Positions 57,472 through 64,000 of a DNA stretch of 64,000 bases are shown here, piece by piece. The first letter of the stretch is position 1. Every line of letters starts with the position of its first letter. Position numbers and translations under genes: made by a program. The stretch comes from Scytolyngbya sp. HA4215-MV1 (GTDB taxonomy: Bacteria; Cyanobacteriota; Cyanobacteriia; Leptolyngbyales; Leptolyngbyaceae): contig JAHHIA010000009.1 of assembly GCA_019359045.1 (NCBI GenBank), positions 230,685-294,684 of the forward strand, written 5' to 3'. A model generated the notes under the pieces. It was not told the DNA's origin, made no database searches, and saw only the letters and a program-made list of their open reading frames with translations.

Positions 57472-58134
57472 ATGACGACGACTCAGCAGCAATCTACGAA
57501 GCAAGATATATTGCAGTACCTGTTGAAGCAGGGACCGTCCACGGCACAAGTGCTGTCGGAGACGCTGCAAGTCACCCCCCAAGCAATTCGTCGCCATCTC
57601 AAAGATTTGGAGACCGAAGGATTGATTGTGCATGAGGTAGTACACGCGGGCATGGGGCGTCCTAATTACCTTTATGCACTAAGCCAAGAAGGGCGCAATC
57701 AGTTTCCCGATCGCTATGATGATTTTGCAGTTTCTTTACTGGATACTCTGGCAGAAACGGTGGGCAAAGACCAGGTCGGTTCAATTTTGCGGAAACAGTG
57801 GGAGCGTAAAGCACTGGAGTATCGCGATCGCATCGGCAAGGGTTCTCTAAAGGAGCGCGTGGCTCATCTGGTGGAACTTCGTAAGGCAGAGGGCTATATG
57901 GCAGAGTGCTATGAGATCGAGTCAGCAGCAGGTGATCCTCCTGCGATACCTAAATTCATCTTGACCGAATATAACTGTGCCATTTCTCAGATTGCAGAGT
58001 CGTTCCCCAGTGTTTGCGGTCATGAGCTGGAGATGTTTGCTGTTGCGCTAGACTGTCATGTAGAGCGTACCCATTGGCTAGTGAATGGAGAGCACCGCTG
58101 CGGGTACCTGATTCAGCAAAACGATGACTCTTGA
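57472..58134 (+). CDS. sufR: Suf operon transcriptional repressor SufR
   Basis: SufR is a [4Fe-4S]-binding DeoR/MarR-like regulator that represses suf when clusters are plentiful. The 220-residue product has a winged-helix N-terminus (TKQDILQYLLKQGPSTAQVLSETL, VTPQAIRRHLKDLE) and C-terminal cysteines at TEYNCAIS, PSVCGHE, ALDCHVE and HRCGYLI, the cluster ligands. ATG 57472 follows GGAG. It diverges from ftrC-sufBCDS and overlaps the next gene. Confidence 0.94.
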   Translation: MTTTQQQSTKQDILQYLLKQGPSTAQVLSETLQVTPQAIRRHLKDLETEGLIVHEVVHAGMGRPNYLYALSQEGRNQFPDRYDDFAVSLLDTLAETVGKDQVGSILRKQWERKALEYRDRIGKGSLKERVAHLVELRKAEGYMAECYEIESAAGDPPAIPKFILTEYNCAISQIAESFPSVCGHELEMFAVALDCHVERTHWLVNGEHRCGYLIQQNDDS

Positions 58135-58519
58135 TATGCAATCTGCGACAGAATTTTTGACAATGGAAGAATGTGCCGCTGTCGATCAGGCACTCATGAC
58201 CGCTCAAGATAAATTCGCCACACGGGTAGCGATTTATGCATTGCGATCGCTGAAGCAAATTGCCCTGCAAACAGGTGTTGCGATCGCCCAATTGGAACAG
58301 ACACAGATTGAAGACTGGATTTATCAGGATGCCAGTTTACAGGGAACGATCGATACCGAGTTCAAAAAGTTTTTTAGCAATCTGGTCATTGCTTCGCTCA
58401 AGCCTTTGCGACAAATTTCTCAAGAATCGGGGGTGGCGCTAGAGAGTTTGACGATCGCAGCAGTGGTAGGCTGGTTTGAGCGGCAAGCCCAAGCAAAAAT
58501 GCAACGAGTTGAATCGTAA
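58124..58519 (+). CDS. Conserved cyanobacterial-type protein overlapping sufR, unknown function
   Basis: The 131-residue product overlaps the sufR stop by 11 bases (ATG 58136 is an alternative), so it is translated from the same mRNA. It is helical with MEECAAVDQALMTAQDKFATRV, YALRSLKQIALQTG, and a second half repeating the pattern (SLKPLRQISQESGVALESL). It resembles cyanobacterial proteins seen beside sufR, in my memory, but I know no function. Context suggests a role linked to Fe-S homeostasis (inference). Confidence 0.65.
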   Translation: MTLDMQSATEFLTMEECAAVDQALMTAQDKFATRVAIYALRSLKQIALQTGVAIAQLEQTQIEDWIYQDASLQGTIDTEFKKFFSNLVIASLKPLRQISQESGVALESLTIAAVVGWFERQAQAKMQRVES

Positions 58520-58589
58520 TCACAGAAATGCCTGCATTTGCCAAGCTCCTTCCCCTTGATAGAGGTTACGCAGGAAAAGGGTCGATAGG

Positions 58590-59399
58590 ATGCAGACGTA
58601 TAGTCGATCCCTACTCATTGTAATTTTTTTGTTAATCCTAGACAAGTTTGGATTTTATTGGATTGCCTTTGTCGGAATCATTGTAGTCCGCTACTTTTTG
58701 ATTGCGGGAGGCATTTATTGGCTCTTCTACTCGTTGATCAGCTCACCTCGTCGCGTGCGAACGTTGCGATCTCGCCCTGTAGCAAGAAAAGCGATTCAAC
58801 AAGATATTGAGTTGTCCATTGTTTCTGCCATCATTTTCGCCTTTTGTTCAGCCTTCATCGTATCTGCCTACGATTCGGATATGACACGCATCTATCCTGC
58901 GATCGGTCAATATGGAGGAGGATATTTAGTCGGTAGCTTTATTGCAGTTTTGCTACTTCAAGACGCCTATTTTTACTTTGTCCATCGGGCGTTTCACCAC
59001 CCTGCTTTATTTAAGTGGTTTCATTGGGGACACCATCGAACTGGCGAACCGACACCCTGGACATCCTTTGCCTTTGATCCCTTAGAAGCGTTAGTCCAAG
59101 CCCTCTTTTTAGTGGGAATCGTTTTTATTTTGCCACTTCATTTTGTGACTCTCATCGCAGTTTTATTGACTATGACTCTTTGGACTGTCTGGAACCATTT
59201 AGGGTTTGAATTATTGCCTGTATCTTTTCCACATCACTGGTTGGGCAAATGGTTAATTGGACCCACCCATCATGCCATTCATCATCGTAAATATCGGGTT
59301 CATTACGGACTTTATTTTACATTTTGGGATCGATTATTGAATACGCATGACCCCAATTATGAGAAAGAATTTGGTTGTTCTGCAAATAAAAACCAATAA
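58590..59399 (+). CDS. Fatty acid hydroxylase/sterol desaturase superfamily membrane protein
   Basis: The 269-residue protein has four to five membrane helices and the di-iron His boxes of the superfamily: HRAFHH, H-W-G-H-H and HHAIHHRKY, with H-x-x-H-H spacing. Such enzymes hydroxylate or desaturate lipids or carotenoids. GFELLPVSFPHHWLGKW adds the expected context. The substrate cannot be inferred; the codon use is more AT-rich than neighbours, so recent acquisition is possible. Confidence 0.85.
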   Translation: MQTYSRSLLIVIFLLILDKFGFYWIAFVGIIVVRYFLIAGGIYWLFYSLISSPRRVRTLRSRPVARKAIQQDIELSIVSAIIFAFCSAFIVSAYDSDMTRIYPAIGQYGGGYLVGSFIAVLLLQDAYFYFVHRAFHHPALFKWFHWGHHRTGEPTPWTSFAFDPLEALVQALFLVGIVFILPLHFVTLIAVLLTMTLWTVWNHLGFELLPVSFPHHWLGKWLIGPTHHAIHHRKYRVHYGLYFTFWDRLLNTHDPNYEKEFGCSANKNQ

Positions 59400-59400
59400 A

Positions 59401-59422
59401 TTAATTAGGTAGCCCTAATTAA
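59401..59422. terminator. Perfect hairpin after the hydroxylase gene
   Basis: TTAATTAGG-TAGC-CCTAATTAA forms a perfect 9-bp stem directly after the stop codon. A second short GGGGC-TAG-GCCCC palindrome near 59440 belongs to a repeat type common in cyanobacterial spacers. The rest of the gap to 59679 shows no gene. Confidence 0.6.
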
Positions 59423-59678
59423 TTGCAAGAAAGGGGTTTAGGGGCTAGGCCCCAGGCAGGGGGGACCTCCTCCACCCCCAAAAACATCTTCAATTTAATT
59501 TAGCCCAGCTATTTAACGCTTGCTCAACGTCGAAATAAAGTCTTTTTTGCATTTGAAAACTTTAGGAACTCTCTCCTTTGGAACAGGTCGCGTCTGATCG
59601 CTCACTCTACGATCAATTCATGGCTTTACTGATGAACAGACTGACGATTCAGGCGCAATCAACCAATAAGGAGTTTTC

Positions 59679-60380
59679 ATGTTTTTCCACAAAAAGGAAC
59701 CCATTCACGCCATTAATATTAAAGAAGCCCATCCTCGTTTTGCTCAGCTTTTGTTAGAGCAGTTTGGTGGAGCAACGGGAGAGCTTTCAGCCGCTTTGCA
59801 ATATTGGGTTCAATCGTTTCATGTTGAGAATGCAGGCATTCGTGACATGCTTCAGGATATTGCGATCGAAGAATTTAGTCACCTGGAAATGGTCGGTAAG
59901 ATGATTGAGTCCCATACAAAAAATGTGGATCAAACCGATGCCTTTAATAGTACTTTGTTTGCAGTGCGGGGTATGGGACCTCATTTTCTAGACAGTCAAG
60001 GAAATGCCTGGACAGCCAACTACATCAATGAAGGAGGGGATGTGGTGCGAGATCTGCGCGCAAATCTCGCGGCGGAAGCAGGTGCCCGTCAAACTTACGA
60101 GGCATTGATTAAACTGGCTCCTGATGAAGGCAGCCGAAAGGCGTTAGTACATCTTCTGACGCGAGAGATTTCCCACACCAAAATGTTTATGGAAGCGCTG
60201 AAGTCGCTCGGTAAATTGGACGATCCGTTCTTTGGCAATATTCAGCCCGATGAGACGGTGGATATCTATTACAATTTGTCTTCTAATGGGGCAACCGCAG
60301 ACGAGCGGGGGCCTTGGAATGCAGAGCCAGATTTTCGTTACATTGCCGATCCGGTTGCCCAACACACTCCTTCCAAATAG
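59679..60380 (+). CDS. Manganese catalase family protein
   Basis: The 233-residue protein has the four-helix ferritin-like di-manganese catalase layout: SFHVENAGIRDMLQDIAIEEFSHLEM near residue 46, AAEAGARQTYEALIKL near residue 128, and LTREISHTKMFMEAL near residue 160, each supplying Glu/His ligands. These enzymes destroy hydrogen peroxide without haem. AAGGAG precedes the ATG. A hairpin terminator follows. Confidence 0.88.
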   Translation: MFFHKKEPIHAINIKEAHPRFAQLLLEQFGGATGELSAALQYWVQSFHVENAGIRDMLQDIAIEEFSHLEMVGKMIESHTKNVDQTDAFNSTLFAVRGMGPHFLDSQGNAWTANYINEGGDVVRDLRANLAAEAGARQTYEALIKLAPDEGSRKALVHLLTREISHTKMFMEALKSLGKLDDPFFGNIQPDETVDIYYNLSSNGATADERGPWNAEPDFRYIADPVAQHTPSK

Positions 60381-60401
60381 CAACTTCAGTTAAGTAAGAG
60401 G

Positions 60402-60438
60402 GACTCTACCTTTTGAATTTTCTTCACAAGGTAGAGTC
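60402..60438 (+). terminator. Hairpin terminator after the manganese catalase gene
   Basis: GACTCTACCTT (60402-60412) and AAGGTAGAGTC (60428-60438) form a perfect 11-bp stem 22 bases after the stop codon. There is little T tract, so it may act mainly in mRNA protection. Confidence 0.65.
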
Positions 60439-60494
60439 TCGCCTAGTTTAGTCCCCAATCTACGATCGCCGCACTTTTTCCAGGCAACCAGATT

Positions 60495-60871
60495 CTAGGT
60501 GCCAAGATAGTGGTCTAGTACAGGAATTCCTTGAAGCCGAAAGAACGAAAGTTGGTCGAAATACCGACGCTGAAAAATGATCTAATCATTTTGAATTTGG
60601 AAAAAACCGCAACCTCTTAGTCCAGCCGGATCGCACCACTCCAGAATTGCCCAATCATCCATCTCAAACAGGTTCTCGGCGATACAAACCATCTTGGCTC
60701 GATCAAACTAAACTCAGTTTTGAACATTTTGTAAATCGCCTCACGCCCACATAAGGGCTCCATGACGACCTGATGGTTCTTTGCATCCACCGCATACAGA
60801 CTGGCTAAACGCTCACTATGTCCTACATTGAAGTAGGTAAGCTAGATTGCAATTAGTTCTTTGGGTGACAT
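60495..60871 (-). pseudogene. Decayed NTF2/SnoaL-like protein gene
   Basis: The minus strand begins MSPKELIAI, then TAG, then LTYFNVGHSERLASLYAV and ALKNHQV-like NTF2-fold text up to KTEFS; a single-base shift near 60700 moves the frame to KMVCIAENLFEMDDWAILEW, then a TAG after FFQIQND, then IIFQRRYFDQLSFFRL to a stop. Two stops and a frameshift break a gene that was clearly an NTF2-like (SnoaL-type) small protein. It sits downstream of the GFA gene in the same orientation. Confidence 0.75.
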
Positions 60872-60916
60872 TAGCCAGCCTGTGAGATTAACTTATACGG
60901 GAGTGCGAAAGCCCGG

Positions 60917-61357
60917 TTAGGCATCACCACTGGTTTGGCGAACCTTGGCATGAGTGCCGGGCCAAGTGTCATATTGCGGTAACCCATCGGTAATCCTAAA
61001 CCAAGGCGATCGAGAATCCACGAAAATATGCCCTTCGGGTTGGTTGCTGGGCGCTTGCTCTAAGCCACCCAATGGCACTCCGATCTTAGTCGGATCGTTG
61101 TCATACGTGCTGATTAAATTTGAACCGCAAACTGAGCAGAAGTGCTTGACTACAAACTCAGACGAATGATAGCCAGACACGAGTTCTTCGCCCTTCGTCC
61201 ACTTGAATTGTGACGCCTTGATGGTGGCGCGAGTTCGGAATGCTGCACCATGCCACCGTCGGCATTTTGAGCAATGACAGTGAAAGATGGGTCCAAGTTC
61301 GCCTGAAATTTCGTAGGCAACTCCTTCACACAGGCAGCGACCTGTCAGCCGTTGCAT
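60917..61357 (-). CDS. GFA (glutathione-dependent formaldehyde-activating) family protein
   Basis: The 146-residue protein has the GFA zinc motifs: CLCEGVAYEISG at the start, HCHCSKCRRWHG (C-x-C-x-x-C), and HFCSVCGSNLIS (C-x-x-C). The fold binds zinc; only a few members have a proven role in formaldehyde detoxification, so the name describes the family. It lies in a minus-strand group with the ABM-like and AraC genes. Confidence 0.85.
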   Translation of the reverse strand: MQRLTGRCLCEGVAYEISGELGPIFHCHCSKCRRWHGAAFRTRATIKASQFKWTKGEELVSGYHSSEFVVKHFCSVCGSNLISTYDNDPTKIGVPLGGLEQAPSNQPEGHIFVDSRSPWFRITDGLPQYDTWPGTHAKVRQTSGDA

Positions 61358-61492
61358 CGATCCCTCCCTCAGCCTTAACTACCCGGTTTGTTACACGGCT
61401 TCAGGTTAGCATATTTAAGGTAAGTTTCTCTGGATGTCGATTCCAGCAAATTGTGGCACTGTGCTTAGACGTTTCTCCACTCCCAAGGGCAG

Positions 61493-61792
61493 TTATAAGA
61501 TCCCTGATTCCAACTGATGGAGATAGATAAATTCAGGCGCTTTCACTCCTGCTTTCTCCCGAATCTCAACCAACTTGGGCGACTCAAAGAAGGCTCTGGC
61601 AGCGCTGGTCGAAGTCCAGGCGGAGAAATGGATGATCTTATTGGGTTCATTTTCATCATTCAGAATTTGATACGAGCGCTCACCTGCCGCCTTTCTCAGG
61701 GTTGCTGCCTGATCAAAGATTGCTTTCCAGACTGGATAATCTTCGACTTCATGGATGATGAGAACGTGGTGCATAACAGTATTTAGATCCAT
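61493..61792 (-). CDS. Antibiotic-biosynthesis-monooxygenase-like small protein
   Basis: The 99-residue product has the ferredoxin-fold pattern of ABM/quinol monooxygenase-like proteins: VLIIHEVEDYPVWKAIFDQA, RKAAGERSYQILND and FSAWTSTSAARAFFESPKL. The catalytic context is not clear enough to name a substrate. ATG 61774 (MHHVLII) is an alternative start. It stands between the AraC and GFA genes, all minus strand. Confidence 0.65.
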   Translation of the reverse strand: MDLNTVMHHVLIIHEVEDYPVWKAIFDQAATLRKAAGERSYQILNDENEPNKIIHFSAWTSTSAARAFFESPKLVEIREKAGVKAPEFIYLHQLESGIL

Positions 61793-62039
61793 CTGTGATG
61801 GCGTAGATAAAATTTGAATTCCGAGAATCCAATGCAGAATGAATGACGATCGCGAACTGATTGTATAAACGACAAATCACGGTAGAAGAGTGTTATCAGT
61901 GCGATCGGCCATTCCATGGAAGAATCGTGGCACAGGATGATGATAATAGGACTGATATGACGTTGGATGCTAATCGATGGGTAGTTGACGGTACTTTGGC
62001 GACAAGGTTAGGAGGAGATGAAGCGCTGCCATCTGCCGT

Positions 62040-62951
62040 CTACTGGAGAGGAAGAAACAGGTCACTTATCGCCTCATGCTCAGGCACATCTGGGAAAAAA
62101 CGAACTCTTTGGAGATACAAGGGAAAGTCTCGCAGTTCTTCTCCACTCAGCGGTAGCCATTGAGAGTACAGATAAGTAATGCTTTGGCTGAGATGGTCGT
62201 CGGAACCGAAGTGCCGCAACACGGCGCATCGACCAGCAGGAATGATTTTTTCTACTACCCCAAATGGGTTCTCCACCACAGCGCGTGCTGTTGATGCGCA
62301 GATGTCTAAGCGATAGTCGTCAGGCGAGGTCTTGAATGGATCGTCATAAAGGATGTTGAAAGTAGCGCTGACCTTGGGCGGCAGGTGATTCTGCTTTCGC
62401 CATTCGATAAATTTGCGTACAGAGTCCCCGATGAGATTGGGGTTACCCCGGTGCTCAAGGGCAGCAACTTTGGTGGCTGGAAAGGTAATGAGCTGGACTT
62501 GGGCAAATGGTTTGTCTGGTTGCATGTGCTTGCTCCTGATCTGACTGAATAGCTGGTAAGTCAAGTGCCAAGAATACCAATGTGGCTGCTTTCTGAACTC
62601 GGAAGGGGTCTGCCCAATGTTCTTCTTGAATGCCCGCGAAAATGATTCATGATTTTCGTAGCCACTTGACAGGGCAATATCGATGATCTGGCGGTGATCA
62701 CGAAAGGCGAGTTGATAAGAAGCGCGCTTCAAGCGATTCAGCTGAACGTATTTGTATATGCTAATCCCCAAAAGCGCAGAGAATTGCCTGTGGAAATGAT
62801 ATTTTGAACATGGCACCATGTTGCTGAGTTGCTCGACAGTCAGGTCGTCGTCGAGATGCGCATCAATGTACTCAAGCAATTTGCGAAATCTAGCGTGGTA
62901 GGTGGCAACAGTAGATGCAGTCAATGAAGGATTCTCCTCGGCGGCTATCAA
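62040..62951 (-). CDS. AraC-family regulator with GyrI-like ligand domain
   Basis: The 303-residue protein has an N-terminal AraC DNA-binding domain (LEYIDAHLDDDLTVEQLSNM, ISIYKYVQLNRLKRA, LSSGYENHESFSRAFKKNIGQTPSEFR) and a C-terminal GyrI/BmrR-like small-molecule-binding domain (AQVQLITFPATKVAALEHRGNP, YRLDICAST, GRCAVLRHFG). This is the Rob/SoxS-like arrangement that senses drugs or amphipathic ligands. Its divergent or downstream genes on the same strand (ABM, GFA) are likely targets. Confidence 0.88.
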   Translation of the reverse strand: MIAAEENPSLTASTVATYHARFRKLLEYIDAHLDDDLTVEQLSNMVPCSKYHFHRQFSALLGISIYKYVQLNRLKRASYQLAFRDHRQIIDIALSSGYENHESFSRAFKKNIGQTPSEFRKQPHWYSWHLTYQLFSQIRSKHMQPDKPFAQVQLITFPATKVAALEHRGNPNLIGDSVRKFIEWRKQNHLPPKVSATFNILYDDPFKTSPDDYRLDICASTARAVVENPFGVVEKIIPAGRCAVLRHFGSDDHLSQSITYLYSQWLPLSGEELRDFPLYLQRVRFFPDVPEHEAISDLFLPLQ

Positions 62952-63079
62952 TAGACTACTCGCTTGACCTTTATAAAGCCTGACAGAAGTTGCTCAATCT
63001 ACAAGTGTTTGGTTTGTTGTATAACGCCTCAAATCAGTGCTAGCTAATAACCTCAAACTCATACCAATTTAAATGCAAG

Positions 63080-63322
63080 TCAGGGCAGATAGGCATCCAA
63101 AATAAAGGAATAACCCGTGATGGAAGCGATTACTTCTAGTGTTAACTGAGCAAGAAGGTGATCAACCTTGGCTTGGAGTTGATCGAGCGTCTTGAATGAA
63201 GCCCACTTTAGCTCTGCCTTGAGATGTTCCCACAATCGCTCAATCGGATTCAACTCTGGGTAGCGCCCTAAAGGGCAGGATAGAATGGGAGTGGCGCCAA
63301 AGAGGTTTTGAGTGGGAGTCAC
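63080..63322 (-). pseudogene. IS630-family transposase, C-terminal fragment
   Basis: The fragment contains YPELNPIERLWEHLKAELK and the DQLQAKVDHLLAQL helix of IS630/Tc1-type DDE transposases; the Glu in N-P-I-E is the last catalytic acid. The N-terminal two-thirds is absent: sequence upstream of about 63280 changes to IS1-type DNA. The apparent start has no ribosome site. Confidence 0.8.
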
Positions 63323-63327
63323 TAACT

Positions 63328-63724
63328 ATGACAATGCAGACCTGTCCGGTTGTAGCTCATAAGAGATTAGTCGCAATGGTCGCACCCGGCATGGCAAGCA
63401 AAATTATAAATGTCGGGATTGTGGTCGTCAGTTTGTCCTCGATCCAACCTGAAAAGCCATTACCCCGGAGTAGTATGAGTTGATGAAGCGGATGTTGCTC
63501 GAGCGCGTCTCCTTAGCGGGGATTGCCCGCGTTCTGCAAATTTCCGAAGATAGCGTGCAACGCTATGTGAACGCCAAAGCTGCCGTTGTTTCCCAATTAA
63601 GTGGAGGTGAGTGAGAAACCAAAAAAAGCGTCTGAATGTTCAAATGGATGAGTTATGGTCATTCGTCATGATAAAGGTAATGAGCAATGGGTTGGCGATC
63701 GATGCTCAAACGCGAAAAATCGTC
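63328..63724 (+). pseudogene. IS1-family transposase remnant
   Basis: Across shifting frames the plus strand reads MQTCPV, EISRNGRTRHGKQNYK with CRDCGRQF (the InsA zinc-binding pattern), LMKRMLLERVSLAGIARVLQ, then MDELWSF and DKGNEQW with IDAQTRKIVG (InsB start). Stops and shifts break it at least three times. It ends abruptly at the boundary of the next element. Confidence 0.8.
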
Positions 63725-64000
63725 GGTAGTGCTATACAAGTAATGATGCGTTGTAGTGATGGATAAAATACCCAATGGCACCGATGTGATTCTCTAAGGA
63801 TTTGGAGAAGGATAAGGTTTTTCGCACGAGCCGAGATACCCGTTGCCTCAAGGTATTGTTGAATCGCTCAATGTAACTGGTTTTTCCGGTCTCTTTACCC
63901 ACCGCTCGATGACGCTTGCTGGGTAAAACGGCGGCATAGGCTGCCCAAAAGTCGGTGTAGGCGATCGCGCATTGACGATACAGTTATGGCAACGATTGCC
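63725..64000 (-). mobile_element. Second IS1-family element, 3' end, runs off right edge
   Basis: GGTAGTGCTATACAAG at 63725 resembles an IS1 terminal repeat and marks the junction. On the minus strand the frame AIAYTDFWAAYAAVL, KRHRAVGKETGKTSY, IERFNNTLRQRVSRLV and FIHHYNASLLV ends at TAG 63732-63734: the InsB C-terminal domain with its DDE-type Asp and Glu. An in-frame TAA (LP-stop-LYRQC) near 63985 suggests this copy may also be defective. Confidence 0.78.

Noticed and set aside
61861..62163. 100-residue plus-strand open frame overlapping the AraC gene end
   Set aside because: It overlaps the well-supported AraC coding region in the opposite strand, starts with TTG and has no family features.
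1..64000. tRNA genes, CRISPR arrays, prophage or toxin-antitoxin modules
   Set aside because: No GGTTCGA-type tRNA arm in a tRNA context, no regularly spaced repeats, and no phage or toxin-antitoxin motifs were seen in the gaps or in the open frames.

Overview
The window is chromosomal DNA of a cyanobacterium. Diagnostic genes are psaE (photosystem I), petL (cytochrome b6f), chlG (chlorophyll synthase), crtH (carotenoid isomerase), an NdbB-type demethylphylloquinone reductase, ferredoxin-thioredoxin reductase, and the zwf-opcA pair. The HIP1 octamer GCGATCGC and its core CGATCG recur throughout. The lineage cannot be fixed from the window; a filamentous Leptolyngbya-like organism is a guess. 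Most of the window is ordinary core genome, and only the last ~4 kb looks accessory.

Layout. 1-5.5 kb: edge of a small-molecule kinase, a diverged IF-3 with an AUU/AUC start, recJ, a bestrophin-family channel, psaE. 5.6-11.6 kb (minus strand): an acidic/basic small protein, then fbp-tal-zwf-opcA, the oxidative pentose phosphate / Calvin-cycle switch cluster in its usual cyanobacterial order. 11.7-18.2 kb: a dicarboxylate-type symporter, ndbB, cysS, a CobW metallochaperone with a thioredoxin-like ferredoxin and dtd. 18.2-26 kb: a 564-bp AT-rich hairpin-rich gap, a Mo-nitrogenase C-terminal family protein, crtH with a probable small RNA in its leader, upp, small membrane proteins, a hydrolase, rsmB, a TerB-like protein. 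26-33.5 kb: small photosynthetic-type membrane proteins, hisF, a Get3d-type ATPase beside chlG, and a class A PBP. 33.5-41.6 kb (minus): a DnaJ/DnaK3 pair, lnt, gyrA. 42-51.5 kb: NUDIX, petL, aroB, a degenerate kinase-like membrane protein, era, pfkA, surE, a VanX-like dipeptidase, cyclophilin, a lipoprotein, TspO. 51.6-58.5 kb: sufBCDS with ftrC on one strand and sufR plus a partner ORF diverging. 58.6-64 kb: a fatty-acid-hydroxylase family protein, manganese catalase, a decayed NTF2-like gene, GFA, ABM-like and AraC genes, then nested IS630/IS1 remnants.

The most interesting signals are mostly non-coding or at unusual scale. (1) A consensus sigma-70 promoter (TTGACA, 17 bp, TAGACT) drives a ~63-nt two-hairpin RNA with its own terminator in the crtH leader. 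(2) Spacer-like repeats have inserted in frame into housekeeping genes (recJ, lnt twice, era). (3) A dispersed palindromic element with a shared flank occurs in three gaps. (4) The IF-3 paralogue has a non-AUG start. (5) PsaE is nearly doubled in length by a tail while losing a loop. (6) A histidine-kinase-like membrane protein has lost key catalytic residues.

No tRNA, rRNA, CRISPR array, prophage or secretion/defence cluster was recognised. All identities come from reading motifs and remembered family features; no database search was run.
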